Origin: Mesorhizobium loti
GTDB lineage: Bacteria; Pseudomonadota; Alphaproteobacteria; Rhizobiales; Rhizobiaceae
NCBI RefSeq assembly: GCF_013170705.1
Contig: NZ_CP033334.1
Coordinates: 4,193,501-4,257,500 of the forward strand
DNA: 64,000 bases
Reading direction: 5' to 3'
Below are positions 1-8,036 of the stretch, in pieces. Every line of letters begins with the position of its first letter. Within the stretch, counting starts at the first letter, position 1. The notes beneath the pieces were generated by a model. The model was given only the letters and a program-made list of their open reading frames with translations, was not told the origin of the DNA and ran no database searches. The translations under genes were made by a program, and so were the position numbers.

Positions 1-147
1 CTGAATTACTTGATCAAGCCGCCAGGCTGGAGCCATGACGGCTCGCGCGAAACTTCTGAAAGCCTGAAGGCTGCTTATGTCAGGCGAAATCCCGCCGAGG
101 CGGGGAAGCCGGGACTGCCTATGGCGAGTGCCGAGCCGGCGGAGTAA
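1..147 (+). CDS. C-terminal end of a membrane enzyme, possibly sterol desaturase/fatty acid hydroxylase family (partial)
   Basis: An open frame enters from the left edge in frame 1 and ends at TAA 145-147, giving the last 48 residues of a protein. The stretch PPGWSHDGSRETSESLKAA resembles the tail of alphaproteobacterial sterol desaturase/fatty acid hydroxylase proteins, where a PPGW segment follows the last histidine box. The histidine boxes themselves lie outside the window, so the family is a guess from the tail alone. It converges on the parDE pair that follows on the minus strand. Confidence 0.4.
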   Translation: MNYLIKPPGWSHDGSRETSESLKAAYVRRNPAEAGKPGLPMASAEPAE

Positions 148-158
148 CTGCTTGGCTG

Positions 159-489
159 CTAGGAGGCGTCGTTCGAACCGCCACCGCGCATCAGCGTCTC
201 GTAGTCGCGGCCGCCGTAGAAGATATTGACGATGCGGACAACATCGCCCTCGATCACGTAGGCGATAACGGCCGAGTGTTCGAACGGGACGGTTCGCAGC
301 CCCGGCACAATGTCGTCGCGCGAGCGGCCGCCGCGAGGTGCATTGCCGATGTTCTGGCAACGGCCTTCGATGCGCAGAACGAAATTTCTCGCGGCGTCAG
401 GGCTTCCGCGCCTCGACGAGGTATCTGAAAATGTCTGCAAGATCGTTACTGGCGCTTTCGCGATATTCGACCTCAAGCCGCCGGATCAT
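159..489 (-). pseudogene. parE: ParE-type toxin, frameshifted
   Basis: The natural ATG at 489 lies inside the end of parD and opens MIRRLEVEYRESASNDLADI, a normal RelE/ParE N terminus. That frame stops at a TGA near 399 after the residues VEARKP. The rest of the toxin (SPDAARNFVLRIEGRCQNIG and onward to YGGRDYETLMRGG) continues in the next frame to the stop at 159. Removing one base near 410 would join them into a toxin of about 109 residues. I read this as a one-base insertion that inactivates the toxin while the antitoxin stays intact. A sequencing error in the GC-rich stretch is the alternative. A TTG at 476 could open the second frame but would skip the conserved first helix. Confidence 0.65.
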
Positions 490-763
490 CGGCGCGGCTC
501 GAATACTGTGCGAACAATCGTCCAAGGCGGTCGCGAACCTCCTCCCCAGAAAGATTCGGCCTTGTATCTTCGATCGACGCCTTCACCCGAGCCCTGATCG
601 AGGCCATGCGCTCGGCATGCTCGTCCTCTTCGCGCTGGAAGGCGCGGAGCGCCGCACGGATGACCTCGCTCGCCGAGCCGAAGGAGCCGTCCTCGACTTT
701 CTCGCGGATCATGCGCGCCATGGCGGGCGTGACGGTGACGGACAGTTTTTCGGCAGATTCCAT
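473..763 (-). CDS. parD: ParD-like antitoxin (ribbon-helix-helix)
   Basis: This 96-residue protein begins SVTVTPAMARMIREKVEDG and continues with FGSASEVIRAALRAFQ, the pattern of the ParD/CopG RHH fold: a beta strand, then two helices. The acidic C-terminal half would wrap and neutralise ParE. The ATG at 763 follows a GGGAG ribosome site, and the gene overlaps the start of parE by 17 nt, as in coupled parDE operons. ParD proteins normally repress their own operon. Because the adjacent toxin looks frameshifted, this may be an orphan antitoxin. Confidence 0.85.
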   Translation of the reverse strand: MESAEKLSVTVTPAMARMIREKVEDGSFGSASEVIRAALRAFQREEDEHAERMASIRARVKASIEDTRPNLSGEEVRDRLGRLFAQYSSRADDPAA

Positions 764-827
764 AGAGCGGCTCCCTCAGGCAGGATAGTATCCTACTTTC
801 CTGCCTGAGGTTCAATCCCGAGATTGC

Positions 828-2240
828 TTATTCCGCCGCCTGCGCTGCCTGCGCCGGCAGCCCCAGCCATTGCCGGCAATCGCCCAGCGCGCGTGACGTG
901 ATGGCGTGCCTTTTGGCGACTGTCTTGTCCTTGCCGCGCAGTCGCTTGCCTTCGGTCTTCGGCGCTTCCATCGGGGGGAACAGGCCGAAATTAACGTTCA
1001 TCGGCTGGAACGAGCGCTTGCCTGGCTCATCGTCGGAAACAATATGGCCGCCTGTGATGTGGTTGAGCAGCGCGCCGAAGGCCGTGGTGAGCGGCGGCAG
1101 CGACGGCGCATAGCCGAGCCGTTCGGCGGCGGCGAAGCGGCCGGCGAGCAGGCCGATGGCGGCGCTTTCGACATAGCCTTCGCAACCGGTGATCTGGCCG
1201 GCGAAACGCAGGCCAGGGCGCGACTTCAGCTGCAGCGAGGCGTCGAGCAGCGTCGGCGAGTTGATGTAGGTATTGCGGTGCAGGCCGCCGAGGCGAGCGA
1301 AGTCGGCGTTTTCCAGGCCCGGAATGGTGCGGAAGATACGGACCTGCTCAGCGTGCTTCAACTTGGTCTGGAAACCGACCATGTTGTAGAGCGTGCCCAG
1401 CGCATTGTCCTGCCGGAGCTGGACGACCGCATAGGCCTTCACCGTCGGATTGTGCGCGTTGGTCAGGCCCATCGGCTTCATCGGCCCGTAGCGCAGCGTC
1501 TCGACGCCGCGCTCGGCCATGATCTCGATCGGCAGGCAGCCGTCGAAATAGGGCGTGCCTTCCCATTGCTTGAATTCCGTCTTCTGGCCGTCGATCAATG
1601 CCTGCACGAAGGCAAGGTACTGCTCCTTGTCCATCGGGCAATTGATGTAGTCCTTGCCGGTACCGCCAGGCCCGACCTTGTCGTAGCGCGACTGGAACCA
1701 GCAAATGTCCATGTCGATCGTGTCGAAATGGATGATCGGCGCGATGGCGTCGAAGAAGGCGAGCGCGTCGGCGCCGGTCGCCTCGGCGATCGACTGGGCA
1801 AGTCCAGGCGCGGTCAGCGGCCCCGTGGCGATGATCGCCTGGTCCCAGTCCGCTGGCGGCAGGCCTGGCACTTCCTCGCGCTGGATGGCGATCAGCGGGT
1901 GTGCTTCGAGCTTCTTCGTCACGGCCTCGGAGAAACCGTCGCGGTCGACGGCAAGCGCGCCGCCGGCCGGCACCTGGTTGGCGTCGCCGGCACTCATGAT
2001 CAAGGAGCCGGCCAGCCGCATTTCGGCGTGCAGCAGCCCGACCGCGTTGTTTTCGGCATCGTCGGAGCGGAAGGAATTGGAACAGACCAGCTCGGCCAGG
2101 CCATCGGTCTTGTGGGCGTCCGTGCCCCGAACCGGCCGCATCTCATGTAGAACAACGGGAACGCCGGCCTGCGCCACCTGCCATGCGGCTTCGGAACCGG
2201 CGAGACCACCGCCGATGATGTGGATAGGATTTTTGCTCAT
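828..2240 (-). CDS. trmFO: Methylenetetrahydrofolate-tRNA-(uracil-5-)-methyltransferase TrmFO
   Basis: TrmFO is a cytoplasmic flavoprotein that makes m5U54 in the T loop of tRNA using methylene-tetrahydrofolate. The protein (470 residues, normal family length) opens with the FAD-binding [16 protein letters not shown] motif at residues 6-21. The family hallmark [22 protein letters not shown] follows near residue 55, and [13 protein letters not shown] lies near residue 350. I chose ATG 2240 because the open frame upstream of it is hairpin-repeat sequence with no protein similarity and FAD proteins of this type start right at the GGG motif. It is transcribed alone, with the sRNA repeats about 85 nt upstream on the same strand. 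Confidence 0.95.
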   Translation of the reverse strand: MSKNPIHIIGGGLAGSEAAWQVAQAGVPVVLHEMRPVRGTDAHKTDGLAELVCSNSFRSDDAENNAVGLLHAEMRLAGSLIMSAGDANQVPAGGALAVDRDGFSEAVTKKLEAHPLIAIQREEVPGLPPADWDQAIIATGPLTAPGLAQSIAEATGADALAFFDAIAPIIHFDTIDMDICWFQSRYDKVGPGGTGKDYINCPMDKEQYLAFVQALIDGQKTEFKQWEGTPYFDGCLPIEIMAERGVETLRYGPMKPMGLTNAHNPTVKAYAVVQLRQDNALGTLYNMVGFQTKLKHAEQVRIFRTIPGLENADFARLGGLHRNTYINSPTLLDASLQLKSRPGLRFAGQITGCEGYVESAAIGLLAGRFAAAERLGYAPSLPPLTTAFGALLNHITGGHIVSDDEPGKRSFQPMNVNFGLFPPMEAPKTEGKRLRGKDKTVAKRHAITSRALGDCRQWLGLPAQAAQAAE

Positions 2241-2324
2241 GAGCGCCGGAATAGTCGCTTGCCGCCGCGATTGCAATTGTCGCTCTGCGGTGAGCGGGAA
2301 TCGCCTGGTCGGGAGCGCCTGCCC

Positions 2325-2450
2325 TTGAAAACAACAACACCCGCCGGGGGAGGAGGTCCGGCGGGTGTCGTTTTGGAGGTCGACCCTCGGGAGGAGGTGA
2401 AGGTCGACCGTATTCGTCATTGCCGGGGAGGAGGTCGGCTTTGACGAAAT
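2325..2450 (-). ncRNA. Hairpin sRNA unit C with anti-Shine-Dalgarno loops
   Basis: This is the last of three units on the minus strand. It has three hairpins whose loops show ACCTCCTCCC in the transcript (loops near 2424-2435, 2388-2398 and 2348-2357). The last hairpin has a perfect 11-bp stem (2337-2347 with 2358-2368) and is followed by TGTTGTTTTC, so it can also act as an intrinsic terminator. CCUCCUCCC loops downstream of a DUF1127 gene are the signature of the cuckoo/CcsR sRNAs of Rhodobacter. Expression here is inferred. Confidence 0.6.
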
Positions 2451-2499
2451 CTCTTTCGCCTTTTGAAGAGGGGCGAAACCTCTGGGGCAACTTTGCCAC

Positions 2500-2625
2500 C
2501 TGGGAAACAGCGCCCGCCGCGGGAGGAGGTGCGGCGGGCGCCGTTTGGTTGGCCAACCCTCGGGAGGAGGTGAAGGTTGGGCCTATTCGTCATCGCCGGG
2601 GAGGAGGTCGGCTCTGACGAAATCT
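2500..2625 (-). ncRNA. Hairpin sRNA unit B with anti-Shine-Dalgarno loops
   Basis: The middle unit repeats unit C almost base for base. Its hairpin loops show ACCTCCTCCC near 2598-2608, 2562-2571 and 2521-2530. The final stem pairs 2511-2520 with 2531-2540 perfectly and is followed in the transcript by CTGTTTCCC. The spacer between units contains a conserved stretch (GAAGAGGGGCGAAACCTCTG on the plus strand). The near identity of units points to tandem duplication. Confidence 0.6.
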
Positions 2626-2679
2626 CTTTCGCCATTTGAAGAGGGGCGAAACCTCTGGGGCAAAATTCGTTTTTGCCGC

Positions 2680-2805
2680 CTGGGAAACAACGCCCGCCGC
2701 GGGAGGAGGTGCGGCGGGCGCCGTTTTGGTGGTCAACCCTTGGGAGGAGGGTAAGGGCCGACCGTCTTCGCTGGGCTCGGGGAGGAGGTCGATTCCAGCG
2801 AAATT
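2680..2805 (-). ncRNA. Hairpin sRNA unit A with anti-Shine-Dalgarno loops
   Basis: This unit is nearest the DUF1127 genes and begins just after the stop at 2809. Its loops lie near 2780-2789, 2742-2750 (slightly degenerate) and 2701-2710. The last hairpin pairs 2691-2700 with 2711-2720 and is followed by TTGTTTCCC. Because it abuts the DUF1127 stop without a visible promoter, it is probably processed from a shared transcript starting upstream of 3140, as in the Rhodobacter CcaF1-CcsR operon. Confidence 0.6.
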
Positions 2806-2808
2806 CCG

Positions 2809-2949
2809 TTAGATCGCCTTGCGGGCGATGATCTTGATTTCGTCGCGGACGATACCGAGATCATGCAGCTGGCGGTTCGAAAGGCGACCCAGCTCGGTAA
2901 CCGTCTCGCGATAAACGCGCCAGTTACGATAGTTGCGGATCAGGTTCAT
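2809..2949 (-). CDS. DUF1127 small arginine-rich protein (second of pair)
   Basis: A 46-residue protein with the DUF1127 pattern: NYRNWRVYRETVTELGRLSN, then RQLHDLGIVRDEI. It is basic, consists of one predicted helical hairpin and has no signal peptide. Known relatives include CcaF1 of Rhodobacter and small proteins of Agrobacterium that bind RNA and affect RNA turnover. It shares its first ten residues with the gene upstream, so the two arose by duplication. The sRNA units follow directly downstream on the same strand. ATG 2949 has AAAAAGAGAACC upstream, a weak ribosome site. Confidence 0.85.
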   Translation of the reverse strand: MNLIRNYRNWRVYRETVTELGRLSNRQLHDLGIVRDEIKIIARKAI

Positions 2950-2999
2950 TGTGGTTCTCTTTTTTAGAAACTTGTTCGGACCATTCGCGGCCCGAAGAA

Positions 3000-3140
3000 T
3001 TAGACCGCCTTGCGAGCGACGTAAGGAATGTCGCTGCGGCTGATGCCGAGGTCGGTCAGTTCGCGGTTGCTCAGGCGGCTCAGCTCGGACACGGTGTCCC
3101 TGTAGCGGCGCCAGTTGCGGTAGTTGCGGATCAGGTTCAT
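3000..3140 (-). CDS. DUF1127 small arginine-rich protein (first of pair)
   Basis: A 46-residue DUF1127 protein with NYRNWRRYRDTVSELSRLSN and RELTDLGISRSDIPYVARKA. It is the promoter-proximal member of the pair, separated from its copy by about 50 nt. By analogy with CcaF1 it may bind RNA and help mature the sRNAs encoded downstream. That role is inferred from gene order and family only. ATG 3140 was chosen because the longer frame upstream adds non-conserved residues; the DUF1127 fold starts at this methionine. Confidence 0.85.
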   Translation of the reverse strand: MNLIRNYRNWRRYRDTVSELSRLSNRELTDLGISRSDIPYVARKAV

Positions 3141-3193
3141 GGTAGTTCTCGTTTCGTCTTTCTTGCGGATCATTCCGTTTGTGTACGAACCAT

Positions 3194-3222
3194 AAATAGG
3201 CGGGCCCATATCGATTTAAAAG
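3194..3222 (-). promoter_or_regulatory. Candidate RpoH-like promoter of the DUF1127/sRNA operon
   Basis: Read on the minus strand there is CTTTTA, a 17-nt spacer and CTATTT, ending about 54 nt before the DUF1127 ATG. The alphaproteobacterial RpoH pattern is close to CTTGAA-N17-CTATNT, so the -10 fits fully and the -35 fits at CTT and the final A. The Rhodobacter counterpart is RpoH-driven, which is why I looked. A housekeeping promoter cannot be ruled out. Confidence 0.35.
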
Positions 3223-3375
3223 CGCTATGGCTGCATGGCAGCAATGCAAATTGTGCAATGCAACATTAACGCGCCTTCACGGACCTGACACAAAGAAGCC
3301 AGAATCAGAAAGTGCCGTAACGTCAACGGTTTGGCTGGTTCGGCTAAAAAAACGACCTAGCGGGGGAGGCAGGGC

Positions 3376-4494
3376 ATGGCAGGGTACTCGACACGGGTCA
3401 GGTCCGACATCGCGCGGTGGCTGCAGACAGGCCTGATCGACGCCGCGACGGCCGATTCTCTTACCCGTGACGTCGAGGCCAACGAGCGCAAGTCGCTGAG
3501 CTTCGGTTCTATCCTGGCGATGATGGCGGCGCTGCTGTTTGGCGCGGCCATCCTGATCTTCGTCGCCGCCAACTGGGATGCGATCCCTCGGCTCGCTCGA
3601 GTGGCCGCGCTCTTTGCCATCATTCTTGGCGGCTATGTCGGCGGCGCGGTGCTGAAGACGCGCGACCATGCGGCGATCGGCGAAGCGCTGTGGATCGTGG
3701 CTGCCGCTGCTTTCGGCGGTTCGATCGCGCTGATCGGCCAGATGTATCATTTGTCCGGCGACGAGGCTTCCGCGCTGGTCACCTGGGGCGCCGGCACGGC
3801 GCTGGCGGCGGTGGCGCTGCGGTCGAACCCGCTGACCGTCGCGGCGGTCGGTATCGCCGACGCCTGGCTGTTCCTGAAAGGGTTCGATTACTACAGCCGC
3901 ACCAACTTTCCGCATGCCTTCGTCGTCATGGCGGTCGTGCTCTTTGCCGTCTCGTTCTGGACCCGCAGTCAGCCGGCGCGGCACCTGATCATCCTGTCGC
4001 TGCTCTTCTATCTCGTGCTGTTGGCCGGGAATCACGCGACGCTTCCGGTGGCGATCCCCCTTGTCATTGTCTCCGCCGTGCTTTTCGCGGCTGCCGTCTT
4101 CGCACCGGAACCGGTCGACCGGATCGTGCAGCTTGGCGGCCGCTTACCCTTGCATGCTCTGCTCGGCTTCCTCACCGGCCTGGCAATCATCCAGTTCGAA
4201 CTGGCGGACGAGAGCACCTATAACAGCGGCTTCGCCATCGCCTCGGTCGTCGCGCTCGCCGGCATCGTTGCCGCTATCGTGCTGGCGGGGCGGGAAAGCC
4301 GAGGCCTGCGCTGGCTTGCCTATCTCGGCTTCGCCTTCGAACTCGCTATGATCTATGTCGTGACCTTGCAGTCGATGCTCGACACGGCCGGCTTCTTCCT
4401 GGCCGCCGCGGTGCTGCTCGGTATCCTGGCAGTCGTCATCATCCGCGTCGAAAAACGCATGAACGGTCCAGCCATCGGGGGAGCCACGGCATGA
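3376..4494 (+). CDS. DUF2157 multi-pass membrane protein
   Basis: A 372-residue integral membrane protein. The first 45 residues are soluble (RSDIARWLQTGLIDAATADS), the typical DUF2157 entry with a short helix pair. About ten hydrophobic segments follow, including MMAALLFGAAILIFVAANWD, where the AANWD stretch is a DUF2157 hallmark. The function of the family is unknown. It overlaps the next gene by 4 nt (ATGA), and the pairing of DUF2157 with a GDYXXLXY protein recurs in many bacteria, so the two products probably act together in the inner membrane. Confidence 0.85.
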   Translation: MAGYSTRVRSDIARWLQTGLIDAATADSLTRDVEANERKSLSFGSILAMMAALLFGAAILIFVAANWDAIPRLARVAALFAIILGGYVGGAVLKTRDHAAIGEALWIVAAAAFGGSIALIGQMYHLSGDEASALVTWGAGTALAAVALRSNPLTVAAVGIADAWLFLKGFDYYSRTNFPHAFVVMAVVLFAVSFWTRSQPARHLIILSLLFYLVLLAGNHATLPVAIPLVIVSAVLFAAAVFAPEPVDRIVQLGGRLPLHALLGFLTGLAIIQFELADESTYNSGFAIASVVALAGIVAAIVLAGRESRGLRWLAYLGFAFELAMIYVVTLQSMLDTAGFFLAAAVLLGILAVVIIRVEKRMNGPAIGGATA

Positions 4495-5075
4495 TGACCG
4501 GAAAGAGACTTGTCATCTCGGCGCTGGTGCTGGCGCTCGTCCAGATAGGATTCCTGAGCTGGATCATCGCCGGCCGGGCGGCGATCCTACGCAACGGCAA
4601 GGACGTTCTGTTGAAGATCGAGCCCGTCGATCCGCGCGACCTGCTGCGCGGCGACTACATTGTCCTCGGCTACGACATCTCGCGCATTCCGGTGAAAATG
4701 ATCGCCAATATTCCCGCCGGAAAGTTCTCCAGCGACGACACCTCGATCGTGGTCCGCCTGAAGAAGGGTGCCGACGGCTACTGGACGCCGACCACCGCCT
4801 GGTTCGGCAAGGCGCCGACGCCCGCAGCGGCCGACGAAGCCGATATTCTGGGCCATGTCGCCGAAGGCTGGGATCTGCGCGGCGAAGGCATGACGATCGC
4901 GCCGGAGTACGGCATCGAGCGCTTCTACCTGCCGGAGGGCGAGGGCATCGCGATCCAGAACGACATGCGGGTGCGCCCGTTCGGGATACGCCTTGCACTC
5001 GCCAGCGACGGTACCGCGCAGATCAAGGCGCTGGTCGATGGCGACAAGACGTTGTTCGAGGAGCCGCTCTATTAG
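4491..5075 (+). CDS. GDYXXLXY domain membrane-anchored protein
   Basis: A 194-residue protein with one N-terminal membrane segment (LVISALVLALVQIGFLSWII) and a periplasmic domain carrying DLLRGDYIVLGYDISRIP, the motif that names the GDYXXLXY family. The remainder is rich in beta strands and charged residues. No catalytic motif is visible. It is translationally coupled to the DUF2157 gene by an ATGA overlap. The start is fixed by this overlap. Confidence 0.85.
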   Translation: MMTGKRLVISALVLALVQIGFLSWIIAGRAAILRNGKDVLLKIEPVDPRDLLRGDYIVLGYDISRIPVKMIANIPAGKFSSDDTSIVVRLKKGADGYWTPTTAWFGKAPTPAAADEADILGHVAEGWDLRGEGMTIAPEYGIERFYLPEGEGIAIQNDMRVRPFGIRLALASDGTAQIKALVDGDKTLFEEPLY

Positions 5076-5095
5076 TGATGTTGGATGTCGGTCAT

Positions 5096-5178
5096 TGGTG
5101 CGGGTAGAGGGACTCGAACCCCCACGATCTCTCGCCAGAACCTAAATCTGGTGCGTCTACCAGTTCCGCCATACCCGC
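5096..5178 (-). tRNA. tRNA-Leu, anticodon TAG
   Basis: Read on the minus strand it starts GCGGGTATGGCGGAACTGG and closes the acceptor stem with TACCCGC, then A and an encoded CCA at 5098-5096. The anticodon stem CCAGA/TCTGG encloses the loop TTTAGGT, giving anticodon TAG, which reads CUN leucine codons. The long variable arm typical of tRNA-Leu is present. I saw no direct repeat of its 3' end elsewhere in the window, so it does not look like the attachment site of the mobile region. Confidence 0.95.
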
Positions 5179-5183
5179 ATGGT

Positions 5184-5536
5184 CCGGCAATCTCATGTAG
5201 CCATCATTCTGTCAATGTCGGAGACAAGATGGTGGGTCAGGGCCGAAATGCTGGTTGTTCGCCTAAACGCGAAGACTGTTGAAAATTAGCCTCGCCTGTG
5301 ACAAAAGGCGTGTCAAATGTGACGGGACGCGACGATCCGCTTCTACAGAATGTGATAAGAAGTAGGAAAAACAAGAACTTATTCACATTTTGGAACGCAG
5401 TTTGGGAGAGTTTGAGCCGTAATTTCGGTCAAATCGCCAGGTTCCGTACCAAAAGCCATTCCCGGCAAGATTATACCGGCAGGCTGTAAACGGCAGAGGC
5501 CGTGCCAGTCTCATTGGTGAAAACAAAGGTTTTACG
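5184..5536. other. Intergenic stretch before tig
   Basis: About 350 bases between the tRNA and trigger factor. It is clearly more AT-rich than its neighbours (for example around 5355-5400) and presumably holds the tig promoter and leader. Several short open frames cross it, but none has a convincing ribosome site or family motif. I see no convincing gene or RNA here. Confidence 0.5.
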
Positions 5537-7021
5537 ATGCAGGTCACCGAAACGCTCAATTCCGGTCTCAAGCGCGAGATCAAGATCACCGTGCCGGCCG
5601 GTGACATGGAAGCCAAGCTGATGGCGCGGCTGTCTGACGCGCGCAACAAGGTCCGCATCAACGGCTTCCGCCCCGGCAAGGTGCCGGTGCAGCACCTGCG
5701 CAAGGTCTACGGCAAGTCGTTCATGGCCGAAGTGGTCAACGAGATCCTCAATGATTCGACCCGTTCGATCATTACCGGCCGCGGCGAAAAGGCCGCCATG
5801 CAGCCCGAGGTCATCATGACCGAGGACGAGAAGGAAGCCGAGAAGATCCTGGCCGGCGGCACCGACTTCGAATTCCGCCTCAACTATGAGGTCATACCGG
5901 CGATCGAGATCAAGGATTTCTCCGACATCAAGGTGACGCGCCAGGTGTTCGACGTGCCGGACAGCGAGATCGACGAGCAGGTCAAGCGTGTCGCCGAGTC
6001 GGCACGCAGCTACGAGCCGAAGACCGGCAAGGCCGCCGAAGGCGACCGCGTCAGCATCGACTATGTCGGCAAGATCGACGGCGAGGCCTTCGCCGGCGGC
6101 GCCGGGACCGATCAGCCGCTGGTGCTGGGCTCCAAGGAGTTCATCCCGGGTTTCGAGGACCAACTCATCGGCGCCAAGGCGGGCGACGAAAAGCAGGTCA
6201 CCGTGACCTTCCCGGAAAACTACCAGGCAGCGCATCTGGCCGGCAAGGAAGCGACCTTCGACGTCACCGTCAAGGAAGTGTCGAAGCCGGGCGAGCTGGA
6301 AATCAACGACGAGACCGCCAAGAACCTTGGCCTGGAATCACTGGAGCGCCTGCGCGAGATCGTACGCGGCCAGATCGAGAACCAGTTCGGCTCGATGACG
6401 CGCCAGAAGGTCAAGCGCCAGCTGCTCGACCAGCTCGACGCGGCCTATTCGTTCGAGGCGCCGTCGAAGCTCATCGACGCCGAGTTCAACAACATCTGGG
6501 CGCAGGTCAATCGCGATCTGGAAGCCGCCGGCCGCACCTTCGCCGATGAAGAGACGACCGAAGAAGAAGCCCGCGCCGAATATCTGCGTCTTGCCGAGCG
6601 CCGCGTGCGTCTTGGCCTGGTGCTCGCCGAGATCGGCGAGAAGGCCGGTGTCACGGTGTCGGACGAGGAATTGCAGCGCGGCCTCTTCGAGCAGGTTCGC
6701 CGCTTCCCGGCCAACCAGCAGCAGGAAGCCTTCGAGTTCTACCGCAGCAACCCCGAGGCGCTGAACGCGCTGCGCGCACCCATGTTCGAGGAAAAGGTGG
6801 TCGATCACCTGCTCGGCCAGATCTCGGTCACCGACGTCAAGGTCAGCAAGGAAGAGCTGATGGCCGATGACGAGGAAGCGGAGACCACGACCAAGGCGAA
6901 GCCCGCGAAGAAGGCGGCGGCCAAGAAGGCCGAAGCCAAGGCGAGCGAGGCTAGCGACGAGGCGGAAGAGCCGAAGAAGAAGGCCGCGCCGAAGAAGAAG
7001 GCCGCCAAGGACGCCGAATAA
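5537..7021 (+). CDS. tig: Trigger factor, ribosome-associated chaperone and peptidyl-prolyl isomerase
   Basis: Trigger factor docks at the ribosome exit tunnel and shields nascent chains. The N-terminal ribosome-binding domain contains the signature [19 protein letters not shown] near residues 36-54. The FKBP-type PPIase domain follows around residues 150-250 ([20 protein letters not shown]). The long helical C domain fills the rest. The final 45 residues are a lysine/alanine-rich tail ([20 protein letters not shown]), common in Rhizobiales versions and making this protein 494 residues long. A terminator follows at 7048. Confidence 0.97.
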   Translation: MQVTETLNSGLKREIKITVPAGDMEAKLMARLSDARNKVRINGFRPGKVPVQHLRKVYGKSFMAEVVNEILNDSTRSIITGRGEKAAMQPEVIMTEDEKEAEKILAGGTDFEFRLNYEVIPAIEIKDFSDIKVTRQVFDVPDSEIDEQVKRVAESARSYEPKTGKAAEGDRVSIDYVGKIDGEAFAGGAGTDQPLVLGSKEFIPGFEDQLIGAKAGDEKQVTVTFPENYQAAHLAGKEATFDVTVKEVSKPGELEINDETAKNLGLESLERLREIVRGQIENQFGSMTRQKVKRQLLDQLDAAYSFEAPSKLIDAEFNNIWAQVNRDLEAAGRTFADEETTEEEARAEYLRLAERRVRLGLVLAEIGEKAGVTVSDEELQRGLFEQVRRFPANQQQEAFEFYRSNPEALNALRAPMFEEKVVDHLLGQISVTDVKVSKEELMADDEEAETTTKAKPAKKAAAKKAEAKASEASDEAEEPKKKAAPKKKAAKDAE

Positions 7022-7047
7022 GTTTCCCGCACTTGATGGAATCGACG

Positions 7048-7073
7048 AAGGCCGCCCTCAAGGCGGCCTTTTT
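7048..7073 (+). terminator. Intrinsic terminator of tig
   Basis: A perfect 9-bp stem AAGGCCGCC/GGCGGCCTT with a five-base loop is followed by a short T run. It lies about 27 nt after the tig stop. Confidence 0.85.
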
Positions 7074-7186
7074 CGTTGCGAAACTGCAACAGCCGGTTCG
7101 CTTCTCGGGACGCGGCACTTGGCGATACCGGGCGTTGATCATTATCTGCGCTGCTGCTGCAAACCGTATGGTTCCTGGAGGGGGCG

Positions 7187-7711
7187 TTGAGCCTATTCTT
7201 TGAAACGGGGCGTGCTGTCGCCCTGGCGCTCGTTCTAGCCTTCGCCTGTGATCTTGCCCAAGCCGACGCGCTTGCCGGCGATTGGCGCTTCGGCACGGAT
7301 GACGCCGGTCTTGTCACTGCTTCGCTTCATGCCACCAACAAGCTGATCACCGGCGGCGGCGCCTTGAGCTACAGCCCGGTGCTGACCATTGCCTGCCGGG
7401 CGGATGGCGAACCGCGCTGGACCGAATGGCTGCAGTTGAATGACGGGGTTTCGGCCAGCCGCAAGATCACCATATCGGTTAGCGTCGACGGCGGCGGCAA
7501 GTTCGACGAGAGCTGGTCGGTCGGGTCACGCGGCCGAATGCTGGTGCGCGACGGCGCCGACGGCATCAAGCGCCTTGTTCCCGCAAGACGGCTTTCGCTT
7601 TCCTGGCGGTTTGGATTGTTGTCAGGCCGCGGCCAGGCGGATTTCGACCTTGCCGGGCTTGAAGAGGCGGTCGAGCAGATCGCCGAGACCTGCCGAACCG
7701 ATCCGCCTTGA
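7187..7711 (+). CDS. Secreted hypothetical protein, weakly VasI-like
   Basis: A 174-residue protein. The TTG start is preceded by a strong CTGGAGGGGGC ribosome site. An N-terminal hydrophobic stretch (AVALALVLAFACDLAQADAL) looks like a signal peptide cut near ADA. The mature part (LTIACRADGEPRWTEWLQLN and GRMLVRDGADGIKRLV) has the beta-sandwich rhythm of VasI-type proteins, which turn up both in type VI clusters and alone. No T6SS gene lies nearby. I give no function beyond probable periplasmic location. Confidence 0.6.
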   Translation: MSLFFETGRAVALALVLAFACDLAQADALAGDWRFGTDDAGLVTASLHATNKLITGGGALSYSPVLTIACRADGEPRWTEWLQLNDGVSASRKITISVSVDGGGKFDESWSVGSRGRMLVRDGADGIKRLVPARRLSLSWRFGLLSGRGQADFDLAGLEEAVEQIAETCRTDPP

Positions 7712-7819
7712 GCGCGGCCGGGTTCTAAACCTTCGCAAAGCTTGGGTTTTCTACCCTCGGCCTGGATTCCATGGTATGTTGGTGCTGCAATTCCACCGGG
7801 GAGATATTCCGCCCAGGCG

Positions 7820-7960
7820 CGATCGTATGACGCCGACATCGACGCGCTGATGTCGCGCACGTCAAGGCGGCCGGTTCCGTCGGGCCGCGTCACGCCGGGC
7901 GAAGCGCTCGGATTCGGCCTTGTGCTCTCCGCGCTTTCGGTCATGACACTGGCGTGCTGG
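7820..7960 (+). pseudogene. ctaB: Internal fragment of protoheme IX farnesyltransferase (ctaB)
   Basis: In one frame the sequence reads [20 protein letters not shown] then [20 protein letters not shown], matching the CtaB segment around the second DXXXD motif and the following membrane helix. Nothing recognisable of CtaB precedes it apart from a few residues, and similarity stops at about 7960. It is a short remnant of a heme O synthase gene wedged between two unrelated genes, not a working copy. Confidence 0.7.
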
Positions 7961-8036
7961 TGGGTCGGCCGGGTGAGGGGCGCGCTTTTGAGGCAATTCC
8001 GGACGGAAAACCGCTTCATACTTTCCTGGAATTGCT

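Noticed and set aside
906..2150. Open frame on the plus strand (414 codons)
   Set aside because: Antisense shadow of trmFO.
2325..2805. CRISPR-like array
   Set aside because: The repeats are GGGAGGAGGT loops between complementary arms of changing sequence and the units are about 180 bp long; there are no uniform repeats with unique spacers and no cas genes.
5096..5178. tRNA-Leu as the attachment site of the element
   Set aside because: The accessory region starts 11 kb away and no copy of the tRNA 3' end was seen at the boundaries inside the window.
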